Shown: positions 1-7,176 of the stretch, in pieces | How the letters are laid out: the number at the start of each line of letters is the position of its first letter | How positions within the stretch are numbered: position 1 is the first letter of the stretch | Origin: Frankia sp. | GTDB taxonomy: Bacteria > Actinomycetota > Actinomycetes > Frankiales > Frankiaceae | DNA length: 21,554 bases | Assembly: GCA_019689615.1 (NCBI GenBank) | Contig: JADGHD010000012.1 | Span: 1 to 21,554 of the forward strand | Direction of reading: 5' to 3' | Position numbers and translations under genes: made by a program | The notes under the pieces: generated by a model | The model's database searches: none | Told to the model about the DNA's origin: nothing | Seen by the model: only the letters and a program-made list of their open reading frames with translations

Positions 1-77
1 CCCACCCCCACCCCCCCCACCCCCCCCAACCCGTCGGGGGGGGGGGGGGCGGGGGGGGGGCCCCCCGCCGGGGGGCC
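1..77. repeat. Low-complexity C-run/G-run tract at the sequence edge
   Basis: The first 77 bases are almost entirely runs of C (with a few A) followed by runs of G and then C and G again. The sequence becomes ordinary only about ten bases before the stop codon of the first gene. Such a tract could fold as a C-run/G-run hairpin or a G-quadruplex. Its abrupt homopolymer character at the very end of the sequence is more like a low-quality assembly end. No gene is visible in it. Confidence 0.7.
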
Positions 78-87
78 CGTCCGCCGC

Positions 88-438
88 CTACTCGGCCGGC
101 AGCCCGTCAGCCAGCGCCGCCGGCCCGAAGCCCGCCGTCGGCCCGACACCCTCGGCCAGCGCCGGCCCGTGGCCAGCGTCCAGCTCCGCGCGGGTCTGGC
201 GAAGCCGGGCCAGCAGGCTCTGCCGCAACGACTCCGGCGCCCGCTCGCCCCCGCACTTGCGGGCCACCAGCATCTTCACTTCCTGCTCGACGCCGAACGC
301 CCGCAGGCACGGCGAGCACTCGTCCAGGTGCGAACGGATCAGGTTATGCTGCTTGCCGTCGCATTCGCCGTCGAGGTACAGGAACACGGCATCGAGCACC
401 TTGCGGCAGTCGATCTCGTGGGGCTGTCCGCAGCTCAC
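88..438 (-). CDS. rsrA: Zinc-binding anti-sigma factor, RsrA/RshA family
   Basis: 116 residues, in line with the roughly 100-residue family. It is a cytoplasmic redox-sensing anti-sigma factor expected to hold SigR inactive until disulfide stress oxidises its cysteines and releases zinc. The ZAS signature H-x3-C-x2-C is present as H37, C41 and C44 (HLDECSPC). C3, C11, C26 and C62 are also present, matching the cysteine layout known for RsrA. After about residue 90 the sequence becomes Ala/Gly/Pro-rich and poorly conserved-looking. The GTG start overlaps the sigR stop as GTGA (4 bp), which implies translational coupling and a fixed sigma:anti-sigma ratio. The TAG stop lies ten bases from the low-complexity edge, so the last residues depend on that sequence being right. 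Identity is secure from motif plus context. Confidence 0.93.
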   Translation of the reverse strand: MSCGQPHEIDCRKVLDAVFLYLDGECDGKQHNLIRSHLDECSPCLRAFGVEQEVKMLVARKCGGERAPESLRQSLLARLRQTRAELDAGHGPALAEGVGPTAGFGPAALADGLPAE

Positions 439-1313
439 GGCGCGCCGCCCTCGTTCCCGGAGGAGCCGGCGGGCACCAGCCCGCGCTCCCGTGCGTACTG
501 CTCCAGCGACTTGCGCAGGCCACGCCGGCCACGGTGCAGCCGGGACATGACCGTGCCGATCGGAGTGCCCATGATCTCGGCGATCTCCTTGTAGGCGAAA
601 CCCTCCACGTCGGCCAGGTACACCGCCATCCGGAAATCCTCGGGCAGCGCCTGCAGCGCCTCCTTGATGTCGCTGTCTGGCAGGTGCTCGAGCGCTTCCA
701 TCTCGGCGCTCTTCAGGCCAGTCGAAGTGTGCGACTCGGCCTCGGCCAGCTGCCAGTCCTCCACCTGCTCCGTCGGGCTCTGCAGCGGCTGGCGCTGCCG
801 CCGGCGGTAGTTGTTGATGAAGGTGTTCGTCAGGATCCGGTACAACCAGGCCTTGAGGTTGGTCCCCTCCTGGAACTGGTGAAACGCCGCGAACGCCTTG
901 ACGAAGGTCTCCTGCACCAGGTCCTCGGCGTCGGGCGAGTTGCGCGTCATCCGCAGCGCGGCCGCGTACAGCTGGTCCAGGTATGGGAGCGCGTCGCGCT
1001 CGAACCGCGCGCTCCGCTCCTCGGCGGTCTCGTCGACCAGGATCACTCCCTCGTGCCGGCCACCAGGCGCATCCGCCGCCACCGGGGCGGCGCCCGCCGG
1101 AGCCTGTCGTCGCACCAGCGGCTCTCGTCCCGCCGGCGGTGGTTGTGAATCCGGCTGCGCCTTGCGACCGTCGCCGGTCCCCTGGGGGGACGATACCCCG
1201 CCCGTCGGGCCTCCGCCGGCCGCCGCGACGACTCCCAGCCGTCGGCCGGGGGCCGGGGGCGTCGCGGTGGCGCACCCACCGCGCTGACTCTGCGCCGCCA
1301 AGACAACCTCCAT
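435..1313 (-). CDS. sigR: ECF sigma factor SigR/SigH (thiol-oxidative stress), long form
   Basis: ECF-family sigma factor that directs RNA polymerase to thiol-stress genes (thioredoxin, mycothiol and protease genes in relatives). The conserved core starts near residue 100. Region 2 contains DAEDLVQETFVKAF and NLKAWLYRILTNTFINNY; region 4 contains LPEDFRMAVYLADVEGFAYK and the GTPIGTVMSRLHRGRR recognition helix. I chose ATG 1313 because a GGAGG at 1326-1322 lies 8 nt upstream. This gives 292 residues with an 89-residue Pro/Gly/Ala-rich leader. An in-frame GTG at 1046 would give a 203-residue protein of the usual family length. Streptomyces coelicolor is known to make a short stable SigR and a longer unstable SigR' from alternative starts, so both may be used here. 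It is followed by rsrA with a 4-bp overlap. Family and role are very likely; the start choice is less certain. Confidence 0.93.
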   Translation of the reverse strand: MEVVLAAQSQRGGCATATPPAPGRRLGVVAAAGGGPTGGVSSPQGTGDGRKAQPDSQPPPAGREPLVRRQAPAGAAPVAADAPGGRHEGVILVDETAEERSARFERDALPYLDQLYAAALRMTRNSPDAEDLVQETFVKAFAAFHQFQEGTNLKAWLYRILTNTFINNYRRRQRQPLQSPTEQVEDWQLAEAESHTSTGLKSAEMEALEHLPDSDIKEALQALPEDFRMAVYLADVEGFAYKEIAEIMGTPIGTVMSRLHRGRRGLRKSLEQYARERGLVPAGSSGNEGGAP

Positions 1314-1336
1314 GACCTCTGCCTCCACCGATCGAA

Positions 1337-1362
1337 AACCCGGCTGGCGCCCGCCGGATTCC
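1337..1362 (-). promoter_or_regulatory. SigR-dependent autoregulatory promoter of sigR-rsrA
   Basis: On the minus strand, GGAAT (1362-1358), exactly 18 bases (1357-1340), then GTT (1339-1337). This is a perfect match to the known SigR/SigH consensus GGAAT-N18-GTT. The expected transcription start near 1330 leaves a leader of about 15-20 nt that contains only the GGAGG and the ATG at 1313. The stress-induced transcript should therefore encode the long SigR form. The promoter fits in the 60 bp between the neighbouring hydrolase stop (1374) and the sigR start. Confidence 0.85.
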
Positions 1363-1373
1363 CGCGGCGGTGG

Positions 1374-2060
1374 TCACAGCAGGCCCAACAGCCACCGGGC
1401 GCCCAGGCTGGCGGCCTCGTCGGCCACCTCGGCCACGCTGCGCCCGTCCGACCTGCGGGTCCGGAACGAGTGGTCCGCTCCGGCGACGACGTGCACCTCG
1501 ACGCCCCGGGCCTGGTCGGGCTCCGGCCGGCCGAACGGGTCCCGCTCCCCCTGCACGACCAGCACCGGCACCCCGGCGTCGGCCAGCTCGTCCTGCCGGG
1601 ACGGCCGGCCGCCCGGCGGGTGCAGCGGGAAGCCCAGCGCGAGCACCCCCCGCGCCCCGGCGGCCCTCGCGGTGCGCACCGCCACCCGCGAGCCCATCGA
1701 CGCGCCGGCCAGCGCGAGCCGGGGCGGCGAGCCGAGCGCCCCGACCGCGGCCAACAGCACGGCGTCCAGGCGGGCCGGCCGGTCCGGCGCCCGCCGGCCG
1801 GCCACCCGGTAGGGCATCTCCAGCCTGCCGACCACGGCGCCCCCGGCCACGAGCAGCTCGGCGAGCCGGGTCAGCACCGGGGTATCGGTACCGGAGCCGG
1901 CCCCGTGCAGCAGCACCACCACCGGCCGGTCCCCGGCCCGTTCGGGCAGGTCGGGAACCACGGTGAGGCGGCCACCGTCCACAGAGAGGACAGCCGTTGC
2001 TTGCTCAGCCACCCCCGCGGTTGTCAGACTTCCGGCTCTGCCTTGTGACATGCCTCGCAT
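1374..2060 (-). CDS. Small alpha/beta hydrolase, KANL3/Tex30-like family
   Basis: About 228 residues with a complete hydrolase triad. Numbered from the inner ATG at 2051, the nucleophile is S118 in GASMGSR, the acid D171 in QGERDPFG and the base H194 in GADHSF. The oxyanion-side motif VVVLLHGAGSG is at residues 44-54. The FPLHPPG segment after the nucleophile and the compact size without a lid resemble the KANL3/Tex30-like (dienelactone-hydrolase-related) group. The substrate is unknown. It is codirectional with and just upstream of sigR, but the SigR promoter lies between them, so they need not be cotranscribed. It is divergent from the methyltransferase-like gene, with about 29 bp between starts. 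GTG 2063, ATG 2060 and ATG 2051 are all possible starts and none has a clear ribosome-binding site. A TACCCT at 2079-2074 would suit a nearly leaderless transcript starting near 2066. Confidence 0.8.
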   Translation of the reverse strand: MRGMSQGRAGSLTTAGVAEQATAVLSVDGGRLTVVPDLPERAGDRPVVVLLHGAGSGTDTPVLTRLAELLVAGGAVVGRLEMPYRVAGRRAPDRPARLDAVLLAAVGALGSPPRLALAGASMGSRVAVRTARAAGARGVLALGFPLHPPGGRPSRQDELADAGVPVLVVQGERDPFGRPEPDQARGVEVHVVAGADHSFRTRRSDGRSVAEVADEAASLGARWLLGLL

Positions 2061-2063
2061 CAC

Positions 2064-2089
2064 CGCCCACTGAAGGGTAGGAATGGTTC
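2064..2089. promoter_or_regulatory. 26-bp divergent control region with GAAGGGTAGG element
   Basis: This short gap must hold the start signals of two divergent genes. On the plus strand GAAGGGTAGG (2072-2081) lies 8 nt before ATG 2090 and could act as a Shine-Dalgarno variant. Read on the minus strand, the same bases give TACCCT (2079-2074), a TANNNT-type -10 placed to start transcription within a few bases of the hydrolase start. The same ten bases at the same spacing precede GTG 10432. Confidence 0.4.
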
Positions 2090-2893
2090 ATGCTGTCGCG
2101 CTCTGGCCTTGATCCCGAGTTCCGGCGTCCCGCGCCGACGGTGGTCTGCGAGGCGCCCGCGGGCAGCGACGACCCCTACTGGTCGTTCTACGACGAGGTC
2201 GCCTCGGTCCAGCTTCGGGAATGGCTGCCGAGCGCGCCGTCGCGGGTGCTGGACGTCTCCGGCCAACGCGACCGGTTCGCCCGGCAGATGGCCGCGGCTG
2301 GCCACCGGGTCGTGCGGGTCGTCAACAGCCCGCAGGGGGCCACGTCCGGGAGCGACCCGGACGGCGCGCTGCCGCCCGGCGGCCTGCTGCGGGTGGTCGG
2401 CGACGCCCGCAGCCTGGACTGGTTCGCGCCCGCCTCGTTCGACGCCGTGCTCGCCGAGGGCCGCGCGCTGTCGTTCTGCCTGGCGACCGAGAGCACGCTC
2501 GAGGAGATCCACCGGCTGCTGCGCCCGGGCGGGCGGCTCCTGCTGTGCGTCGACTCGCTGCTGCTGGGCCTGGCCCGGCTGGCCGAGCAGCACCGCTGGG
2601 CCGAGCTGTCCGACGTGCCGCGGGCCGACGTCGTGCTGGTGCCGGCCGAGGACGGCACGATCACCCGCTGCTTCTGGCCGGAGGAGCTCACGGCGGTGCT
2701 CACCAGCGCCGGCCTGGTCGTCGACTGGATCCGGCCGCGCACCGTGCTGTCCGCCGAGGCGGTCAAACGGGCCCTCGCCGCCGACATGTCCTCCTTCCCG
2801 ACGCTCGTGCGCACCGAGGTGGAGCTGGCCGCCGAGCGCCAGGGCGAGTCCATCGGCATCCACCTGATCGCCTCGGCGCGCCGGCCCGACTGA
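2090..2893 (+). CDS. Class I SAM-dependent methyltransferase-like protein
   Basis: 267 residues with a methyltransferase fold pattern. The strand RVLDV is at 52-56, an acidic turn GDARSLDW at 104-111, the strand FDAVLAEG at 117-124 and the post-core LLRPGGRLLLC at 143-153. The SAM-binding loop is unusual: where the family has D/E-x-G-x-G-x-G, this protein has DVSGQRDRF (55-63), so the glycine-rich turn is largely lost. It may bind SAM weakly, bind another ligand, or be a non-catalytic relative. No substrate can be assigned. ATG 2090 was chosen because GAAGGGTAGG precedes it by 8 nt. aroA follows 51 bp downstream on the same strand. The fold call is good; enzymatic activity is uncertain. Confidence 0.75.
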   Translation: MLSRSGLDPEFRRPAPTVVCEAPAGSDDPYWSFYDEVASVQLREWLPSAPSRVLDVSGQRDRFARQMAAAGHRVVRVVNSPQGATSGSDPDGALPPGGLLRVVGDARSLDWFAPASFDAVLAEGRALSFCLATESTLEEIHRLLRPGGRLLLCVDSLLLGLARLAEQHRWAELSDVPRADVVLVPAEDGTITRCFWPEELTAVLTSAGLVVDWIRPRTVLSAEAVKRALAADMSSFPTLVRTEVELAAERQGESIGIHLIASARRPD

Positions 2894-2944
2894 CCCCGCC
2901 CGGCCCGGACCCCGCCCGCGGCCGGCGACAGGCATGCTGGGGGC

Positions 2945-4276
2945 GTGACGACTGCGACACGGCTGCCTGCGGACCCCTGGCCAGCACCATCAGCGACCGG
3001 TCCGGTACGAGCGGTGGTGCGCGTTCCGGGCTCGAAGTCGGCGACGAACCGGGCGCTCGTGCTCGCCGCCCTCGCCGACGGCAAGTCCCGGCTGCGCGGC
3101 GCGCTGCGCTCCCGGGACACCCTGCTCATGGCCGGGGCGCTGCGCGCGCTCGGCGCCGAGGTCCGCGAGGACGACGGCCCGGGCGGCGACTGGGTGGTCC
3201 GCGGCGGCCTGCGCCGCCAGCGCGACGACGCCGACCCGGCCGAGGTGGCGGTGGACTGCGGCAACGCCGGCACGGTCGCCCGGTTCACCCCGGCGCTGGC
3301 CGCGCTGACCGCCGGTGACGTGCGCTACGACGGCGACCCGCGGATGCGCGAGCGCCCGCTGGCCCCGCTGCTCGGCGCGCTGCGTCGGCTCGGCGCCGAC
3401 ATCGACGGCGACGTCATGCCGTTCACCGTGCACGGCCGCGGCCGGCTCCCCGGCGGCGCGGTCACCCTCGACGCCACCCAGTCCAGCCAGCTGATCTCCG
3501 GGCTGCTGCTGGCCGCGCCGCTGTACGACGCCGGCGTCGAGGTGCGCCACGTCGGCGGGCGGCTGCCCTCGGGGCCGTACCTGGAGATGACCATCACCGA
3601 CCTGCGGGCAGCCGGCGCGGTGGTCGACGCGGAGCCAGCGGACCCGGCGAGCGGCCGCCCGCCCGTCTGGCGGGTCGAGCCGGGCGCGCTGCGCGCCTAC
3701 GACCGGGCGATCGAGCCCGACCTGAACAGCGCCGCGCCGTTCCTGGCCGCCGCGGTGGCCACCGGGGGCGAGGTGCTGGTGCCGGACTGGCCGGCCGACA
3801 CCACCCAGCCCGGCCGGATGCTGCCCGGCCTGCTGGAGGCGATGGGCGCGCACGCCGAGTGGACGCCGGCCGGCATGCGGGTGCGCGGCGGCGCCGGCAT
3901 CCACGGCATCGACGCCGACCTGGGCGACGTCGGCGAGGCCGCGCCGGTGCTGACCGCGCTGGCGGTGATCGCCGACTCGCCGTCCCGCTTCCGCGGGATC
4001 GCCCACCTGCGGCTGCAGGAGACCGACCGGCTGGCGGCGCTCGCCGAGCAGCTCGGCCGGCTGGGCGCCGACATCACCGTCACCGAGGACGGGCTGGCGA
4101 TCCGCCCGGCGCCGCTGCGCCCGGCCCGGCTCGACCCGCTCGCCGACCACCGGCTGGCGATGACCTACGCCGTGGTCGGGCTGGTCGTGCCCGGGGTGAC
4201 GGTGGACGACATCGCGACGACCGGCAAGACCGTGCCGGACTTCCCGGCGCGCTGGGCAGCGATGCTGGCCGGCTGA
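2945..4276 (+). CDS. aroA: 3-phosphoshikimate 1-carboxyvinyltransferase (EPSP synthase)
   Basis: 443 residues, normal family length. It transfers the enolpyruvyl group of phosphoenolpyruvate to shikimate-3-phosphate, the sixth step of the shikimate pathway to chorismate, in the cytoplasm. Hallmarks seen are VPGSKSATNRAL (27-38; K31 binds substrate), DCGNAGTVARF near 103-113 (the PEP/glyphosate-site loop), SSQLISGLLLAAPL, and LRLQETDR near 355-362 with the catalytic Glu/Asp region. The C-terminus has DHRLAMTYAV. The start is a GTG at 2945; TGGGGG just upstream could serve as a weak ribosome-binding site. rsgA follows 25 bp after the stop, an arrangement common in actinobacteria, so the two are probably cotranscribed. 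Confidence 0.97.
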   Translation: MTTATRLPADPWPAPSATGPVRAVVRVPGSKSATNRALVLAALADGKSRLRGALRSRDTLLMAGALRALGAEVREDDGPGGDWVVRGGLRRQRDDADPAEVAVDCGNAGTVARFTPALAALTAGDVRYDGDPRMRERPLAPLLGALRRLGADIDGDVMPFTVHGRGRLPGGAVTLDATQSSQLISGLLLAAPLYDAGVEVRHVGGRLPSGPYLEMTITDLRAAGAVVDAEPADPASGRPPVWRVEPGALRAYDRAIEPDLNSAAPFLAAAVATGGEVLVPDWPADTTQPGRMLPGLLEAMGAHAEWTPAGMRVRGGAGIHGIDADLGDVGEAAPVLTALAVIADSPSRFRGIAHLRLQETDRLAALAEQLGRLGADITVTEDGLAIRPAPLRPARLDPLADHRLAMTYAVVGLVVPGVTVDDIATTGKTVPDFPARWAAMLAG

Positions 4277-4301
4277 TGGCGGGCTGAGGGCAGGCGGCGG
4301 C

Positions 4302-5324
4302 ATGCGACGCGACTACGGCCGGCGTGACCTCGACGAGGACGACGTCCGCACCCGGCCGGGGCGGGGCTCCCGGCCACGGACGCGGGAGCGCCCCCAGCAC
4401 GCCGACGCGGTCGAGGCGGTGGTCGTCGGGGTCGACCGGGGCCGCTACACCTGCCGGCCCACCGAGCCGGGCTCGCGGGCCGCGTTCGGCGCCGTCGCCG
4501 GGCCGCTGGTGGCCGCGGTGCGCGGCGGGGACCTGCGCCGGGTGCCGGTGGTCGTGGGCGACCGGGTCGCGCTGGTCGGCGACACCTCGGGCAGGCAGGG
4601 CGCGCTGGCCCGGATCGTGCGCCGCGGCGAGCGGACCAGCGTGCTGCGGCGGACCGCGGACGACACCGACCCGACCGAGCGGCCGATCGTCGCCAACGCC
4701 GACCAACTGGTGATCGTCACCGCGCTCGCCGACCCGCCGCCGCGGCCGGGCCTGATCGACCGCTGCCTGGTGGCCGCCTACGACGGCGGGCTCGTCCCGG
4801 TGCTGTGCCTGACCAAGGCCGACCTCGCCGACGACAGGCCGCTGCGCGAGCTGTACCGGCCGCTGGGCCTGCCGGTGGTGACCAGCCGGCCGGACGTGGA
4901 GCCGACCGAGCTGCGAGAGCTTCTGGCCGGCCGGGCGAGCGTGCTGTTCGGGCACAGCGGCGTCGGCAAGTCCACCCTGGTCAACCGGCTGGTGCCGAAC
5001 GCGGACCGGGAGATCGGCGAGGTGAACGCGGTGACCGGCCGCGGCCGGCACACCTCGTCCGCGGCGGTGGCGCTGCCGCTGCCCGGCGGCGGCTGGGTGG
5101 TCGACACGCCAGGGGTGCGCTCGTTCGGGCTGGGCGCGGTCAGCCCCGCCCGGGTGCTCGCGGCGTTCGCGGAGCTCGCGGACGCGGCGGCCGGCTGCCC
5201 GCCCGGCTGCACCCACGCCGAGGGGCTGGCGGACTGCGCGCTGGACGAGGCGGTGCGGGCCGGCGACGCCGACCCGGCGCGGCTCGCGAGCCTGCGCCGG
5301 CTGCTGGCCGCCCGCGCCGGCTGA
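4302..5324 (+). CDS. rsgA: Ribosome small-subunit biogenesis GTPase RsgA
   Basis: 340 residues. It is a circularly permuted GTPase that acts on the 30S subunit late in assembly. The permuted order is visible: G4 TKAD (171-174) comes before G1/Walker A GHSGVGKS (217-224) and G3 DTPG (268-271). An N-terminal OB-fold-like segment covers about residues 35-110. The C-terminal zinc finger is C299-x3-C303-x-H305-x6-C312. The basic/acidic first 30 residues (MRRDYGRRDLDEDD) are typical of actinobacterial RsgA. ATG 4302 follows aroA by 25 bp with a modest GAGGGCAGG upstream. All catalytic motifs are intact. Confidence 0.96.
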   Translation: MRRDYGRRDLDEDDVRTRPGRGSRPRTRERPQHADAVEAVVVGVDRGRYTCRPTEPGSRAAFGAVAGPLVAAVRGGDLRRVPVVVGDRVALVGDTSGRQGALARIVRRGERTSVLRRTADDTDPTERPIVANADQLVIVTALADPPPRPGLIDRCLVAAYDGGLVPVLCLTKADLADDRPLRELYRPLGLPVVTSRPDVEPTELRELLAGRASVLFGHSGVGKSTLVNRLVPNADREIGEVNAVTGRGRHTSSAAVALPLPGGGWVVDTPGVRSFGLGAVSPARVLAAFAELADAAAGCPPGCTHAEGLADCALDEAVRAGDADPARLASLRRLLAARAG

Positions 5325-5406
5325 CCGAGCGCGGTCGCCGGCCGCGTTGGCCGACTGGTGCGCGTCCACCGCGTCACAGAAGGAGATCCCGACCGCTGCG
5401 TGCCCG

Positions 5407-5412
5407 TAGGCT
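5407..5412 (+). promoter_or_regulatory. -10 element TAGGCT for a leaderless hisN transcript
   Basis: TAGGCT is followed by exactly seven bases and then the GTG start of hisN. This is the usual actinobacterial geometry in which the first base of the start codon is the transcription start. No convincing -35 was found, and no Shine-Dalgarno lies at useful spacing to this GTG. Confidence 0.6.
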
Positions 5413-5419
5413 CACTAGC

Positions 5420-6298
5420 GTGACCCTGTCGTACTCGCCGGCCCCTGCCTCCGCCTCGAGCAGTTCGTCGACCTCGGCCAGCCAGGCCGCCTCCGCGAAG
5501 GCCGGCCCGGCGTCGCCGTCGCCGGCGGACGACCTCGCGCTGGCCCTGAGCCTCGCCGACGCCGCCGACAAGATCACCCTCTCCCGCTTCCAGGCGGTCG
5601 ACCTGCGGGTGGAGTCCAAGCCGGACAACACCCCCGTCTCGGACGCCGACACGGCGGTCGAGGCGATGATCCGGGAACGGCTGGCCGCCGCCCGGCCGGA
5701 CGACTCGGTCCTCGGCGAGGAGGAGGGCCTGTCCGGCGACGCGCAGCGGCGCTGGATCCTCGACCCCGTCGACGGCACCAAGAACTTCGTCCGCGGCGTC
5801 CCGGTCTGGGGCACCCTGCTCGCGCTGGAGGTCGACGGGGAGATCGTCGTCGGCGTGGCCAGCGCCCCGGCGATGGGCCGGCGCTGGTGGGCCGCCCGCG
5901 GGGCCGGTGCCTACACCAGGACCGCGACCGGGGACACCAGGGCGCTGCGGGTCTCGTCGGTGTCCCGGCTGGAGGACGCGTTCCTGTCGTTCGCCTCGCT
6001 GGAGGGCTGGGCCGAGGCCGGCCGGCTCGACCAGTTCATGAGCCTGGCCGGGCAGGTCTGGCGGACCAGGGCGTACGGGGACTTCTGGTCGCACATGATG
6101 GTCGCCGAGGGCGCGATCGACGTGGCCTGCGAGCCGGTGGTGTCGCTGTGGGACCTGGCCGCGCTGCAGGTGATCGTCGAGGAGGCCGGCGGGCGGTTCA
6201 CCGACCTCCGCGGCCAGCGCGGCGCGGGCCATGGCACGGTCCTGACCACCAACGGCCACCTGCACGAGGCTGCGCTGGCCTCGTTCACGGCCGGCTAG
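5420..6298 (+). CDS. hisN: Histidinol-phosphatase, inositol-monophosphatase family
   Basis: 292 residues. It belongs to the magnesium-dependent, lithium-sensitive phosphatase superfamily; the actinobacterial branch dephosphorylates histidinol phosphate, the penultimate step of histidine synthesis. Seen motifs are GEEEG in the middle (metal ligand Glu), WILDPVDGTKNFVRG (metal-binding DPxDGT) and C-terminal WDLAALQVIVEEAGG. The first about 35 residues are Ser/Ala-rich and look disordered. No in-frame start exists nearby upstream, and a TAGGCT -10 lies 7 bp before this GTG, supporting a leaderless start. A phosphodiesterase gene follows 7 bp after the stop. An inositol-1-phosphatase role is the main alternative; the aroA-rsgA-hisN context favours HisN. 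Confidence 0.9.
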   Translation: MTLSYSPAPASASSSSSTSASQAASAKAGPASPSPADDLALALSLADAADKITLSRFQAVDLRVESKPDNTPVSDADTAVEAMIRERLAAARPDDSVLGEEEGLSGDAQRRWILDPVDGTKNFVRGVPVWGTLLALEVDGEIVVGVASAPAMGRRWWAARGAGAYTRTATGDTRALRVSSVSRLEDAFLSFASLEGWAEAGRLDQFMSLAGQVWRTRAYGDFWSHMMVAEGAIDVACEPVVSLWDLAALQVIVEEAGGRFTDLRGQRGAGHGTVLTTNGHLHEAALASFTAG

Positions 6299-6305
6299 GC
6301 CGGCG

Positions 6306-7058
6306 ATGAGCGGGGCGGCGGCCGAGGGCCGCCGGGTGATCGGGTTCGCCCACCGCGGTGCCCCCGCCTGGTACCAGCGGGAGAACACCCTGCCCGCCTT
6401 CGCTCGCGCGCTCGCGCACGGCGCGTCGCTGGAGTCCGACGTGTGGCTCACCGCGGACGGCGTGCCGGTGCTGCACCACGACCCGCAGCTCGGCCGGCCG
6501 CTGCCGGTCCTGCCACGGCGCCCCCTGTCCTCGCTGACGGTCGACGAGCTGCCTGGCTGGCTGCCCTCGCTGCCAGCGCTCTACCAGGAGCTCGGCACCG
6601 GGTTCGAGCTGAGCCTCGACATCAAGACCGCCGACCAGGCCGCCTCGGTGACGGCGGCGAAGGCGGTGGTGGCCGCGGCCCGCGAGGCCGGCGGGCAGGA
6701 CGCGGTCCGCCGGCTGTGGCTGTGCGGGAACCTGGGCAACGTTGCCCGCTGGCGGGAGGTCGACCCGGACGTGCACCTGGTCGACTCGGGCTCACTGGCC
6801 GGCGTGCGGGCCGAGGGCGGGATCGCCCGCTACGCCGCGCGGCTGCGGGCCGCCGGGGTGGACGCGCTCAACCTGCGCGCCCGCGAGTGGGTGGCGCCGG
6901 TCGCGCCGATCGTCGAGGTACTGCACGACCACGGCCTGCTGGCGTTCGGCTGGGACGCGCAGCGGATGAGCACGCTGCGCCGGCTGGTCCGGTTCGGCCT
7001 CGACGCGCTCTACAGCGACCACGTCGACCGGCTGGTCGCGGTGACGTCCCGCGGCTGA
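6306..7058 (+). CDS. Glycerophosphodiester phosphodiesterase family protein
   Basis: 250 residues, close to the usual GDPD length. This family hydrolyses glycerophosphodiesters to glycerol-3-phosphate and an alcohol, with a calcium or magnesium ion in a TIM barrel. Seen are the catalytic FAHRGAP (14-20) and REN-T, then LESDVWLTADGVPVLHHD (metal-binding Glu/Asp and the second catalytic His), and a later LSLDIK strand. A C-terminal FGLDALYSDHVDRL matches the family's final strand, where the usual 'D-P' becomes SDHVD. No signal peptide is seen, so it should be cytoplasmic. ATG 6306 lies 7 bp after the hisN stop, so it is very likely cotranscribed with hisN. Confidence 0.92.
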   Translation: MSGAAAEGRRVIGFAHRGAPAWYQRENTLPAFARALAHGASLESDVWLTADGVPVLHHDPQLGRPLPVLPRRPLSSLTVDELPGWLPSLPALYQELGTGFELSLDIKTADQAASVTAAKAVVAAAREAGGQDAVRRLWLCGNLGNVARWREVDPDVHLVDSGSLAGVRAEGGIARYAARLRAAGVDALNLRAREWVAPVAPIVEVLHDHGLLAFGWDAQRMSTLRRLVRFGLDALYSDHVDRLVAVTSRG

Positions 7059-7176
7059 GCGCGCGAATACCCGTCACCTCACCGGAAAGTGCGCGGAACT
7101 TCGCCCCTGGCGACCCGCGCTCCTCATTTCGCCCAGCCGCCACAAACCGCGCGAACAGGCGCGCGCCGCGCTGCTG
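7059..7176. other. Convergent intergenic gap with a weak hairpin
   Basis: This gap separates the plus-strand phosphodiesterase from the minus-strand small helix-turn-helix gene. A short inverted repeat, CGCGCG (7148-7153) with AACAGG loop and CGCGCG (7160-7165), could act as a weak bidirectional terminator. There is no T-run. Nothing else was recognised. Confidence 0.35.

Noticed and set aside
1..77. Calling the C-run/G-run tract a true terminator or quadruplex element
   Set aside because: Position at the exact sequence end and pure homopolymers make an artefact more likely, so it is listed only as low-complexity sequence.
2080..2105. GGAAT before the methyltransferase gene as a third SigR promoter
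   Set aside because: The bases 18 nt downstream are CTG, not GTT, and the motif lies within the likely ribosome-binding region.
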